A stretch of 64,000 nt of DNA from Acanthaster planci. Taxonomy: Eukaryota > Echinodermata > Asteroidea > Valvatida > Acanthasteridae. Numbering within the stretch: the first letter of the stretch is position 1; every line of letters begins with the position of its first letter. The stretch is from contig NW_019091625.1 of assembly GCF_001949145.1 (NCBI RefSeq), forward strand, positions 207,377 through 271,376, in the 5' to 3' direction. Shown here one piece after another: positions 51,821-62,700 of the stretch. A program made the translations under genes and the position numbers. Below the pieces are notes generated by a model, which saw nothing but the letters and a program-made list of their open reading frames with translations, was not told where the DNA came from and searched no databases.

Positions 51821-54190
51821 CGTATCTGCTGAGCTGCTAGCGCAACGCTGAGTGTGGCCAGACTACATGTATGTAGGAGCTGTTTTCAGTTTAGGAGTAG
51901 GGTAAAGGATACGGAGGTACCTATTGTCCACTAGACTGGCCAAATTATAGTTGTGTCCTCTAAAGTGCCGCTCAAACCTTTCCTTGACTTTTGTCCTCAA
52001 AGAACATTGCTAAAATCTCTTTGCTGAAAACTTTAAATTCGGTCTGTTAAAATTAAATAATAATATTATAACCTTTAAATTCAAAACACATGCTACTGAT
52101 CACCTCTGTGAACAATTTCGGTGTCATAAAATTTGACAGCCTGAAATTAATGAAAACATCCAGAAATTGGCACAATTTCAGCTGAGTGTTCCCTAAGTCC
52201 TAACGTGGGCCGTGCACCGGAACAAATCTCTCAAAAATCCCACGTCCACTGGCATGGCGTGCCAGGGGTACAGTACAGGCCAGGGATGGTGCTATTCAAG
52301 TGAAACATGTTAAGTTTGATGGTTAGAACATGCTCGTTCAGATTAGAGCCTGAAAAATACTGAGCGTTAGAACTAAATATGTCTCGTTATTTAACACACA
52401 AAAAATGAAGTTACCTTTGGATTGCTTGCTCCTGCGCCACCCGCACGTACGTAGGCATCATCACGCCGATGCCAGCGCTCTGCAATGTCAGTTACAGCGC
52501 CCCCAATATTAAGATTGGACTAAACGCACGACGCTCCAGCTCAATATTTTATGGACCATGGGAAGATACATGTGCGCCATAATCGGGACAAATCATAGAA
52601 ATGATTATATATGTATAAATCACCGTGGCGAATTTGGGACAAGTAGCTTCCAATTTGGGGCATGTTGCGCACAAAAGTAGATTACTGCTTTAAGAATAAT
52701 TACTTTATGAATTCAGGATTGTGTAAACTAGTTTGATCTGTTTTATTGCGCGGCTTTTACAGACAGACTACCATAAAGCCAAACCGTAATAATTAGGCCT
52801 GTAACGTTTATCTACGTACGTATAAGACCGCCGCAGTGGACTGTTCTTTAGGTTTTTGAAAGTGATGGGTCAATTTCTGACAGGATATGCTCTGTTGGGT
52901 CGTGTAATTCCTCAGTTTGTATTAATTTATATAGTAGCAAATGTTTTCAAAAGCCAGGCTTTTACTGGGTTGGATTTTTAAAGAAATAACTCAACAAAAA
53001 AGTATTACAAATTATAACATCTTTGCTCGTTATTTATCCTATCTAGGTGTTCCGGAAGCGCACCATTAGGGGTCATCTTTCAGGCTCTGTTATAGGTAGA
53101 CTTGTCTCTTTTTACCCAACGGTTTCAGAAAGTGGTTTTGTTGTACCACTTATTTACCCGGTGTTATTATGCTCTTTAAGTTGCCCACCAGTCCAGCGAT
53201 TCACCTGTTATTCCGCGTAGGGCAAAAGTATGCTTAATAATTTCGGTAAAGAACTGACTAAAAATATAGCACAGAAAACCTTTATTCAAAAGAAAACCGC
53301 TTCTGGTCATTGTCTTGAATGTCGACCTGATCCGACCCCCCCCCAACACAAAACCCTCGAAAGGCTAACCCGTTCCTTCGGAGCGCCGGGCGGCATTATT
53401 TCCGCCCTACATTGTATGTACATGTATTTGTAATGGGGGGGGGGTGCATTTACTGTCCGACAGTGAGCGTGACCCAACTTGCAAAAACGCACAGTTGCAT
53501 TCGATGTCCCTCTCTACGAGAACGTAAGGAGCCCCCAGGGGACAGGCACAATGAGGATTTTTTGTAATTCCGTTCCCTCGAATTTTTATTTTGTTCCCTC
53601 GACATCATCTCGTATAATAATAAGTACCACTCTATGTTGCCCATCTTTTGCTCATATGCATGCAGTCCGTGTCAAGAAAATTCCAGTATCGGTTTAGCTT
53701 CAGAAGGCATTATATTGCAACCTAAAAAAAGGCATATTTGGCTAGAATCCCCAGAATTTCGGACGTAACTTTGCGGATTTTTTGGTAGATAACGTCTCGT
53801 ATAGCATCTCTTCTACGACTGACTGTATTTTGACGTCATAGTGTGTGTTGCGGTCATGATGTAAACTACGGCTGCATCCGAATCTCTTGCCTAGAGCTAG
53901 GTCTAGGTCTTCGCTCCATTGGAAATGCGTGGAGACGCATAGACAATAGACCTAGCCGTAGCTCTGGAAGCCCAAGCCTCAGACGGTTGCTTTCGTCCAG
54001 GCTTTTGAGTTACAAAATATATGGTTTTTTTAGATTGATGCAAATTAACTTGCATACAGGTTTGGGAGATTTTTTTTTCTCTTTCCAGTAGTGGTCATTC
54101 TTTTGATTTACATTACGAAAAAAACAATACTTGCATTATGTTCAGATCTTCGTCGTGCTTGTGCACACTGACAGGGCCTATTTCAAGCGC
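51821..54190. other. Noncoding DNA after the gap
   Basis: No convincing ORF. A short inverted repeat lies at 53891-53967 (CTAGAGCTAGGTCTAGGTCT against AGACCTAGCCGTAGCTCTGG, about three mismatches). A TGACGTCA octamer is at 53831 and TACATGTA words occur near 53.42 kb. CpG frequency rises toward 54.2 kb. Confidence 0.6.
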
Positions 54191-54368
54191 GCCAATCACC
54201 AGCGCTGTTTAATCCCCTGCTTGGTACCCTGCTCAACATAAGCGGAAGTTGATCGACGACCAGTTTTCCACTGTGGCGCTGGCGCGAGAATTAGCATGAC
54301 AATGCCTACGCACGAGAACGCATGTGTGGCCGAGTTGGCGGGTTTGTTTAAATGTGACTTCACCGGAG
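54191..54368 (+). promoter_or_regulatory. Candidate promoter and first exon of an unidentified gene
   Basis: A GC/CpG-rich patch in AT-rich DNA starts with CGCGCCAATCACCAGCGC (CCAAT box at 54191). It is followed by an open segment from ATG at 54296: MTMPTHENACVAELAGLFKC then DFTG, ending at a strong donor GGAG|GTGAGT (54369). The downstream cassettes A and B carry exon-like segments on the same strand. I do not recognise the peptide, and the reading frame does not continue convincingly into cassette A1, so a noncoding transcript is also possible. Confidence 0.3.
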
Positions 54369-54716
54369 GTGAGTTTAAAGGTGAGAAATATCATTGACTT
54401 ACCGTCCAACAATTGAAAATATATGGGGAAATGACGGCAGAGATGATAATGAGATTTCCGTATGACAAACCCCACAAGTGTGGGCTTGGCTTTGTTGATT
54501 TTACACTGCTTTTGCTGTGGTAAAGTGCTCACTGTATGTAAACATGCCGGCCCCACAGTGATTGTTAGGCATGCAGGCTGGGATTTTAACAGGGTTCCTT
54601 TGGTTTTCTTAACTTGTGGCAGTAATGGAGAGACGAGAAACACTCCTGTGAGACCGTTTTCTGGATTGTTGCACATCCGAGATATATTCTGACACTTTAT
54701 TGTACTCAGCAGGTAT
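54340..54716 (+). repeat. Cassette A, copy 1
   Basis: Shares ordered blocks with 57125-57691 and 59150-59455: GGGTTTGTTTAAAT; GGCTTTGTTGATTTTACACT; CTGGGATTTTAACA; GGAGAGACGAGAAACAC; TTTTCTGGATTGTTGCACATC; and GATATATTCTGACAC ending at CAG|GTATGA. Order and orientation are kept. The copies end at splice-donor-like sites, but none keeps one reading frame on the + strand. Confidence 0.7.
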
Positions 54717-56379
54717 GAAAACAGCTCACGTCAAACAGATACTGTAGGCCTAGCCTACTTTTGATAACAGCCCAACAGTAAATGGTAATATATTTAAAAA
54801 AAAATAGGCCTAGGGAGTAATAGGGGCCTATGTACAATTGTTTTGTAAATCTGAAACATGACTTTTGTCCAACCAATTTTTCAACCAATGAAAATCTCCA
54901 GCCTGTATGTGGGGCTGAAGTTAGTAATTTTATAGTCGATGAGTAGTCTAAACAAACTGGAGAGTGGAGGATAGCATGATTTGATAGGGTAAATGAAGAG
55001 AAAATATTACTTTACACCCCACGAGAATTTGTCAGGAAGCCAAAGTCTTTGAAACTAACTAGACCCATCCACTTAGGTTCAGAATTATATAAATACATGA
55101 TACAATCTGTAATTTCTTCATACATGTATTTCAGTGAACCTGGTAAAAATTGGGTAGAAAGTAGGCCTAATACTTTGAGTCTGTGTTGCATGGAGCCATG
55201 CACGGAGATTGCATGATGAAAATCTTAAAATTGGAGGTTGTGCCAATCATTTCTGAATACAACTTGATTATTTTCAAAGATTCTTCTGTGCCAAAATGAT
55301 TTTGGTTGAGGTATTACCTTAAAATCTTTCTGTACTGAAAGTACAATGGGGAGAAGTCTAGTTTCCAAAATAACTGTCCTCTTTGTTTTGTTCATTTGTC
55401 TATGTGCTGTCGGTATGTTCGTCAGTCTATCTGTTATTCATCTGTCTGTTATTCTGTTGTCTCTCCCCCTCTCTCTCAGTCATTCTCATTCAGATATGAA
55501 GGTTATTGTGGAAGCACATACCATGTACGTTTCCTTCCTCAACTTAGTTTTACTTATTGTTCAGAGTCTTAGACTGGAATGCCAGTTAGCTTTTGTGATG
55601 GAAGCAAAACATTTGCTGGATTGTTTTGTGAGTGAATGATCAAATGTGCAGTAGTCTTTTTCAGGCAGTGAAAATTTGTTTATTCCTGTCTTTTTGCAAA
55701 ACAAATCATGATATTCTTGCAATAGGGGTTTTCACATGGTTATTAGCTTGCAAAAGTTTTTAAAGCCAGACTCAAGAACTTGAAAATCAGGTTCACCATG
55801 ATTTTATTCTGTCACAACAATACACTGCTTAACCGAAAGTCCAATTGATGTTCGAATAGCGTAGAATTTAATTTATTTATGTCAGGGAATGATACTCACC
55901 TCTGAAGGCACTGTTGTATGAAATCGCTCAATATATCTTTTAAATAACATTTGCACTTTTGGCTTTATCATTTGTGTCATTACAAACATTCTTTGCAAGT
56001 ACATGTGTAAGGTATATCAGAAAAGCCCCGACAAGAAATATTTTGGGCAGTTTATGTTGTACTCTATGTTTGCAACATACGGTGCGACGTCTCCACGTGA
56101 GACTACGGCATGCACAAGTATCAAACACTGGCTACAGCTCTCCACCGCTGCGTCTTTTCATCAAAATTTGAAGCCATCTCATGGGAGGCAGGACCGGATT
56201 GTGGCTACATGTACTTCTGTCATGTGCCACCCCATACAATGCCATGTATTAACTAAACTGATACACCTGCAGTGCTGGGTGCACATACGTGAATTACAAA
56301 TTCTCAATCAGCTCTTTCCATCTTTCCGATCCTTCAAAGCCCTCTGAGAATCGGCAAATAGGCTCCTCCACTCATACTT
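54717..56379. other. Spacer between cassettes A1 and B1
   Basis: No supported gene. A short shared trailing block (TGTACAATTGTTTTGTAAAT at about 54832) recurs after A3 (about 59539). An ORF at 56003-56347 and a hydrophobic-looking ORF at 55346-55639 show no recognised features; the latter is driven by a TCTG/TCTC-rich stretch. Confidence 0.6.
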
Positions 56380-56796
56380 TCTTGCCATTTTTTCATTTTG
56401 CATGTTTAATGACTGTTATGTGTATTCATTTCAGCTAGAGCACAAGCCGCTGATGAATCGTTACAGGATGACCAGCTTCTTGGCCAATGGCCATCTTGAT
56501 GATGACCAATGTTGTAGAGGTGATTGTACTGTGATCTCTTGCTGTAGCCTTCTAGGTAAAAAGTGAGTGATTCTTTGTTATTGGTCATCCGAAGGGCATG
56601 ATTCACTGATTGAGTCTCCTGTGAACTCATTCCCTCATGTCCTATAGACCTAGTACATTAGACCTACCCCACCTCACTGTATTGTGTGTAAACAAAGTGA
56701 GACGTCATTATGTCTACTTTGTATTTAGGGGTCATCCTGACTGGATAAATTTATTTTGCCCAAATACTGGGTGACATATATATAGGGAGCCATGAC
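56380..56796 (+). repeat. Cassette B, copy 1, with exon-like core 56435-56555
   Basis: TTTTGCATGTTTAATGACTG and a TTTCAG acceptor precede GAGCACAAGCCGCTGATGAA. The 121-base core ends CTTCTAG|GTAAAA, then shared intron-like sequence runs to GGGTGACATA...GGGAGCCAT. The core is open in one + frame (LEHKPLMNRYRMTSFLANGH, then LDDDQCCRGDCTVISCCSLL), but the second copy has a stop in the equivalent frame. Confidence 0.75.
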
Positions 56797-57124
56797 ATAG
56801 CTCCAATGGTCCCCCAAATCCTCTGATTTCAATATGATTTCACATGCACCCTTGGAGGCTACGGTTAATACTGTTTGTAATTTGGGAATTTTTCTGCACA
56901 GACTGTGATCTCCTGTATTGGCCTTTAGTTGGACCGAGAGAGAACACTATTTTCTTGGCATCAGATGCTCCTTTGGTACTAACTGTGCATCATTGGTTCA
57001 TGAACGACTAGGACATGCAAGAGGTGCAGCCCCATCGCTACCAACAAAATGAATACTCCCAACCAACATGGCACTTTTCAACCAATTAAGTTGTACTTCT
57101 ACTCATGGCAATATGAAGAGATTG

Positions 57125-57691
57125 TTTGGCTGAAAAATTAGGTGGGATTGTTTAAATATAGCCCCAGATCAACACTTTTTGTTTTGCGGTCTTGCATCTG
57201 TAGATGGTTGAAAACAGATCTTAAGAACTGGAACAAGTAGGGAGATGTAATTTGTGAAATCACTGCTGGCAAGCTTGAGGAAAAGGACTTTTTGGGAAGT
57301 GTATTTAAGGTGTTTTGAAGAATAATATGTACTTACACTGTCGCTAATCAAGTAGCAATTAAAAAGAAATGGAAAAATAACAACTTAGAAGATGAGATTT
57401 TTTAAAAAGAAACTCCAGTGATGTGGGCTCGTATATTATTTGGCCCTGATCTTTGTCGATTTCACGCTTCTTTCAATGATGTTTCAAATGATTGTAAAGT
57501 GCAATCGACATTTTGAAATGGTGGCCTCCATAAGTGTGTAGTAATGCAGACTGGAATTCAAACATGGTTTGTTTAGTTTCCCTAGTTTCAGTAGTTTGAC
57601 GGAGAGATGAGCAAGCTAGTCCATGGAGGCTGTTCTCTGGAGTGTAACAAATCAGAGATATCTTATCACTGGTGACACTACTCAACAGGTA
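57125..57691 (+). repeat. Cassette A, copy 2
   Basis: Matches A1 and A3 in the GGGATTGTTTAAAT, TGATCTTTGTCGATTTCAC, CTGGAATTCAAACA, ACGGAGAGATGAGCAAG, TGTTCTCTGGAGTGTAACA and GATATCTTATCAC blocks. It ends at CAACAG|GTATGG. It follows B1 directly. Confidence 0.7.
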
Positions 57692-58523
57692 TGGAGACAG
57701 TCTACATCATATTCTGGTACTAGTCCATGTTAATGGTAATGGTGAGATGCCCGGTGGTTTTCTCCGTATAGATCTTGACCTTGGGTTTTGTCTTTTAAGT
57801 TTTTCCATCAATGAGAATTTCAAGCATTTAGGGTTGGGTTGAATTTAACTTCAAAAAAACTGGATGGAATTATTTGGTGTGGTCGTTCAATTTGTGCCAA
57901 AGTGAACAGAAACAAGACAGAAGCTGCATCTACAGGCTGCTTGTAGTGAATGAGGAGTGTACTGAAATGAAATGTCCTCATTCCTGGATCCAAATCACGT
58001 ACAAGGATGAGTGTACACATTCCACAGGGGTCGTTTAAAAAAATCTGGACTTGTTTTGTTCTATCAGCCAAATTTTTACTCACTGAAGCCATCCTTCTGT
58101 GTCAAATACATTAAAGTTGAAATGAATCGGTTTGTTACAATATGGCATACTCGCCAACATTGGCTTCAGTTGGTACAATCGCTCTTTGCACGCTGCCGCT
58201 CCAGGCATGCAGAATCTTGATCTTGATCTTTACAAAATTGGTTCAGTGATTTCCATGTATGTTGTTTGGTCATTCTGCGCATGCTGTGTCGGATCTTATA
58301 CCATACGATTGGACAATGTTTCAGAAGCTGATTGTGACATGATTGTACAATCTGCCAGATTGAGGCTCTCCATGCAGAATAAATAACGTGTGTGTCCAGA
58401 GTTTCTTTTATGATATCCTTAACACAGGCTGGCTTCTATCATACACACCAAGGATTCAACATCCACTGCCCCCCCCGAGAATCAGTTAATCCAAGCTAAT
58501 GCACTCATGTTGTATTGTCATTT
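57692..58523. other. Spacer between cassettes A2 and B2
   Basis: Begins with sequence resembling the A1 trailing region (TTTTGTC...CAATGA.AATTTC). No gene is supported; two overlapping short ORFs at 58.0-58.4 kb are unremarkable. Confidence 0.6.
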
Positions 58524-58985
58524 CTACCTTTTGCATGTTTTTAATGACTGTTGTGTGTGTCCATCTCAGCCAGAGCACAAGCCGCTGAGTGAGGCGCTGT
58601 TCATGGTACATCCAACTTCTTGATGATGGGGTTCCTGTGCTCGTTGTTGAGGTGATCGGACTTTGATCTCTTGCTGCTGCCTGCTGGGTAAAAGGTGCGT
58701 GGGTCTAATGTTGTTGGTTATTCCAAAGGTGTAATTCATTGATTCAGTCCCCTGTGGACTCATATATATTTCATATATTAACCCAAAACATAATGACGTC
58801 AAGCTCTTATTTTCTACTTGGACAATTATTGTTTCCCACCTCACTGCCTTAGGAAACTAAGCATGACGTCATTTTGTTACAGGTCTCTTCACTTTTCCAA
58901 AAGTTGACAGGAGGTCCTTCTCTATGGATTAATTTAATTTTCACCTAAACCTGGGTGACATACCTGTGTATGGGGAGCCATCATT
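58524..58985 (+). repeat. Cassette B, copy 2, with exon-like core 58570-58687
   Basis: Aligns with B1 at a distance of 2135 bases: TTTTGCATGTTTTTAATGAC, CATCTCAG|CCAGAGCACAAGCCGCTGA, TTGATGATGGGG, TGATCTCTTGCTGCTGCCTG, GG|GTAAAAGG, ATTCATTGATTCAGTC and GGGTGACATAC...GGGGAGCCAT. Both the acceptor-like and donor-like sites are kept. It contains two TGACGTCA octamers (58794, 58864). Confidence 0.75.
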
Positions 58986-59149
58986 TAATGCCATTGATGA
59001 ATTTAGGATGGCAGGTAAAATGTGAAATATCAGAGAGTGTTTGACCCAACCCCCTATGGAGTATGCAAAATCCTATTGAATCAGACGATTTTGGACTGTC
59101 TAAATTTTCTTCTTTCTGGGGCTGTTGAAAGAGCCCAAGAAGGTAGAGG

Positions 59150-59455
59150 GGGTGTCAGTTTAAAATGGCTGCTTCGAAGCTTTAGAATTATGACTTTTCA
59201 GGAGTTGTGTTTGCTGATCAACCGACAATTGAGAGTTGAAACAAAGGTCAATACGAAAACGAGAGTTAAAGACTATAAAGACATTGCAGTGGTGTCTACT
59301 GTTATTCGGCCCTGATCTTTGTTGACTTGACTCTGTGGTTTTATTAGCTGTAGCATTGATGAAGAGACAAGACCAGGCCCCTTGGAGACAGTTTTCTGGA
59401 TTTTGACACATCACTAGCAACTGGCATTACTGACAACACAACTCACTCGGTAAGC
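59150..59455 (+). repeat. Cassette A, copy 3
   Basis: Matches A1 and A2 in GGTGTCAGTTTAAAATGG, CCTGATCTTTGTTGACTTGA, TGATGAAGAGACAAGACCAG and GTTTTCTGGATTTTGACACA. It ends at CTCG|GTAAGC. It follows B2 as A2 follows B1. The shared trailing block TGTACAATGTTTCTGTAAAA follows at about 59539. Confidence 0.7.
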
Positions 59456-59584
59456 ACTTTAGATGATGTTCTGATTTGAGTCTAATGAAAGGCATGTTCC
59501 AGATTTTGAAACAATATCTGTACATATCTTTGTATACATGTACAATGTTTCTGTAAAATCTGGAGCATGGCTTATCAGGCTCCA

Positions 59585-59665
59585 CTCTTGAGGACGACGA
59601 GAGCATGCTGGATGAAACGTCGAGTACACACTCTACAGTTCTTATCAGAACCATACCTCTTCCAA
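59585..59665 (+). mobile_element. Possible Penelope-like element terminal remnant
   Basis: GAGGACGACGAGAGCATGCT then GGATGAAACGTCGAGTACAC, followed by GTTCTTATCAGAACC, resembles the GACGAC...GAAACGTCGAGT...TTCTTATCAGAAC module I associate with Penelope-like element ends (hammerhead-like GAAAC-GTC core). No reverse transcriptase ORF is nearby, so only an end fragment is proposed. This is from memory of the family and is uncertain. Confidence 0.35.
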
Positions 59666-59759
59666 GGGAGATCTATCCACATGATGTAACCACAAGCCCT
59701 GTTTTTAGTCTCTACCATGTAAAGCGTCAAGTCTGATCATGAAGTTATGCTCTATATAA

Positions 59760-60320
59760 GGACAAATCCTAATTAAGCATTTGTCTGTGACTGTAGAGTT
59801 GGTGAAAATCAACTGATCTTGTTGTCATTTTGTTGTACATATCCACTGAAGAACGTTTCATTCTGACATTCCCAAACGTAAGAGAACTAGACCCAAATGA
59901 AAGTGAAAGCTTGGGTCAGCCATTGTGTTTGCCAGTAATCTTCTCCCTCTTGTACTTGTTAGTCAATCTATTTCAGTAGTACGTTTGGTCTTTTTATACG
60001 AGGATAGTCTTCAAATAGTCGAAATTTGCTGACCTTGTTTATTGGCATGGGTATCATCTCTTCAGTCATCGGAGAATGCTTCATTTCCATATTTCCAAAT
60101 GTGAGAAAATTATCCGCAAAATGAAGGCCATGCTTTAAAATGAATTTTTCTTACTGGTTCTTTTGAATCATGTAAATTTACTCACTTGAAAAAGTGTCCA
60201 GTTTTAATTAAGTCCACTGTGCCCTCCTTTTGAAGAGATCTTATTGGCTTGGTAATTTATTATTATCCGTGTGATGCCTTTAATCATGTCATCCCAATTA
60301 AACATTTGTCTGTTATTTTT
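59760..60320 (+). repeat. Degenerate repeat block related to the 62.7-64.0 kb array
   Basis: GTTTCATTCTGACATTCCCA.ACGTAAGAGAA (about 59850) recurs as GCTTCATTTCCATATTTCCA.ATGTGAGAAAA (about 60078), a spacing near 225 bases. CCGCAAAATGAAGGCCA (about 60114) resembles CCGCAAAAGAAGGTCA in the right-hand array. CCTAATTAAGCATTTGTCTG and CCCAATTAAACATTTGTCTG frame the block. Confidence 0.5.
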
Positions 60321-62700
60321 TACGCCTGTACTACCACAATTACGGCCAAGATTTAGACTCTAGCATTGTACCTATCTGTTCTACTCGTTAGTTTTCTGCT
60401 GACAGTAGAACAGTGATGTGCTCCATGCTGTGATATGCTCAACCTCTCTCATCGTTTTCTTTATCATAGTCTGTCCTGGCATAGCACGAGCGAATTCCGG
60501 GTGTAATTTCTGTTGTATAAGTGCATTGAGCCTTTTTAAGGGCAATAAAAGTAACACCAGCACTTTCAAATTGTTGTCTTGAATTGCCTTCAGCCCAGTG
60601 AAGAAAAAACAAAACGATTTTGATTTCCTCAACATAACATAACTGGTAATTTGTAAATGTTGCAGTGACCGTTTGACTTGTGGTGGCAGCAAAAGGTTTT
60701 GTTGAAGGGTTCTTACTTTGCATGATTTTCTGTACCATACGGTGTACCTGAAGGAAATGTCTCTAGCCCAATCCATTTCAATTTATGTACAACGACCTTC
60801 ACCATCAGGTCGTGTCACCTAGCTTTTTCTCTAGTAACAATGCTCTTGTGTATTGGCCAATATAATGTCAGTCTGATGACCTTCTTCGACAAGATATTTC
60901 GTGGCTTCCATAGATGTTGTCATGTTAATAAAAATACATCTCAATACATTACTAAGGAAACCAAAGTTTTGCATATAGGATGGTTAGAGAAAATAGTGGA
61001 TCTTAATTATACCTTAGTTAACATGCAGTTTTACAGCTGATAATGAGTACAAATATCTTCTTGTAATAATTTCAACGACAAGATTTCTTGGGTAAATCAT
61101 GTTAAGCCACTACCAAATCAGACATACTCAGTATGTCTTGCTCTCATCTTACAGGTTTGTAGTGTTGACTATTCTGGAATACAAGCAGCCTATCTGGTAT
61201 CCTCACAACAGAAACCTTATATTGACAAATTAGAACAGAATTGAACGTTGAGCAATTGGGAAGATTCTCTAGCAAAGAAAATTTAAAACGCATTTCACTG
61301 ATTAGTTGCATATGTACGTTGAATTTGTCTTTACGTGAATCTAAAATCATCCATCTTTTTCTTACCTTTGTTGTTAGAGATCTTTCTGGAGCTTTTGACA
61401 GTGGAACTGTCTCCGTTAATAGGAGACAGACCTCAGGGCTCCAATGCAAAAACATTTTGCCAATTGCATGCTCTTGGGATGAAATGCACGTACCTGAACG
61501 TTTGAGAACTGAAGTGGGCGAAATGAACCTTCAACACCGGACCAACTGATTAAGTACCCACTTGAATCTGAAGTATAAAACTTTACAGAGCACTGATTGA
61601 CTTGGCAGTTGAGTACCTTTGTAATAAGGTTGAGACTGGCGAATTGTGGGAGGGGCACTGTGTTGCTTGTAAGGAAGCACAAAATGCAGGGATTTCAAGA
61701 CCTAGGATTTGCCATGTGGGCCAGATCTGTCGATGGTTTTCCATTTGTCGGTCTTCAACCATATTTTGTTATTCCATGGTGTCTTTCTTGTTTTCGGTTT
61801 TGTACAATAAATTTCTTTCATTGTTTTCGGGGTACTTGTCATAAATTGATTTGTTTTTGTAATTAATTTCATTTTCTTTATTGTAATGTATTTGTATGTC
61901 AGATTTATGTTATTTTCGCCTACTGAATGAACTTTTTCTGTTTGATTTATTTACCATTTCTTGAATCATATTTTCCTTGTGCATTTACTTTATTGTGTAT
62001 GTGTGTGCACGTTTATGTAGAGCCTGGAGCTTCAGAAATGAAGGCTTAGGGATGACAGTTACTGGATTAACTGTTTCCTCTCCGGGCATTTGTAATGTTT
62101 GTGTTTTGATTTCAGTGTATATGTGTTTTGTTTAATTTTCTGTTCTTTATCCTGGAAAACGCCGAATAAATAAAAGTGTTTCCCTCATTTTACACACGTA
62201 AGTTGGTCTCTTTTCGTCGAAGAGTTGTTATCTCGGAGGTTGAGTAGGTTTACAAATGGTCCGAATGGGCGAGCTTGGCGTGACTGGACACGGATACACA
62301 TTTTACTACCCACTGGAGAACATTTTATTTCTACAGTTGGAAACATTGAACAAATACATGTAGGCTTCATATTTTGTTTGGTTTTGCATGCTACACACGT
62401 CACATACTCTGCCTCTGCCTCCACGTTGTCTCTATATCCGATATCAAATTGTCGAGAGATGGACTGATCCTGGAGTCTTGGAAAGGTTATATGCAAAAAA
62501 AGAACTTTCATTCCCATATGGCAACAGAAGAGACATATTTATGATTGGGGGTCAGAGTTTTCCTTAAGACACTCGGCAGTCGGTTTGTCTCTGCCGCTCC
62601 GTTTTTCTCTATAACTGAGGTTACAGTAAATAGTCTCAAAACGGTCAAAATGGGCTGATCTTGATTTCGACGGAGAGGGTAAATGTTTATCTTATCATTG
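60321..62700. other. Interval between repeat arrays; weak terminal-exon-like signals only
   Basis: No confident gene. An open segment at about 61589-61844 (ALIDLAVEYLCNKVETGELW, then EGHCVACKEAQNAG) follows an acceptor-like TTTACAG and could be a decayed or terminal exon. AATAAA hexamers lie at about 61806 and 62164. The minus-strand ORF at 62185-62517 is not recognised. Confidence 0.45.
62163..62172 (+). terminator. Overlapping AATAAATAAA poly(A)-type signal
   Basis: GAATAAATAAAAG after an AT-rich stretch, with T-rich sequence downstream (GTGTTTCCCTCATTTT). It may end an unseen + strand transcript or a retroelement. Unsupported by any confident coding exon. Confidence 0.3.

Noticed and set aside
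50809-51840. 343-codon ORF across the gap
   Set aside because: It consists of N translated as unknown residues; not a gene.
55346-55639. ORF with a signal-peptide-like hydrophobic start
   Set aside because: The hydrophobic residues come from a low-complexity TCTG/TCTC stretch, and no mature protein is recognised.
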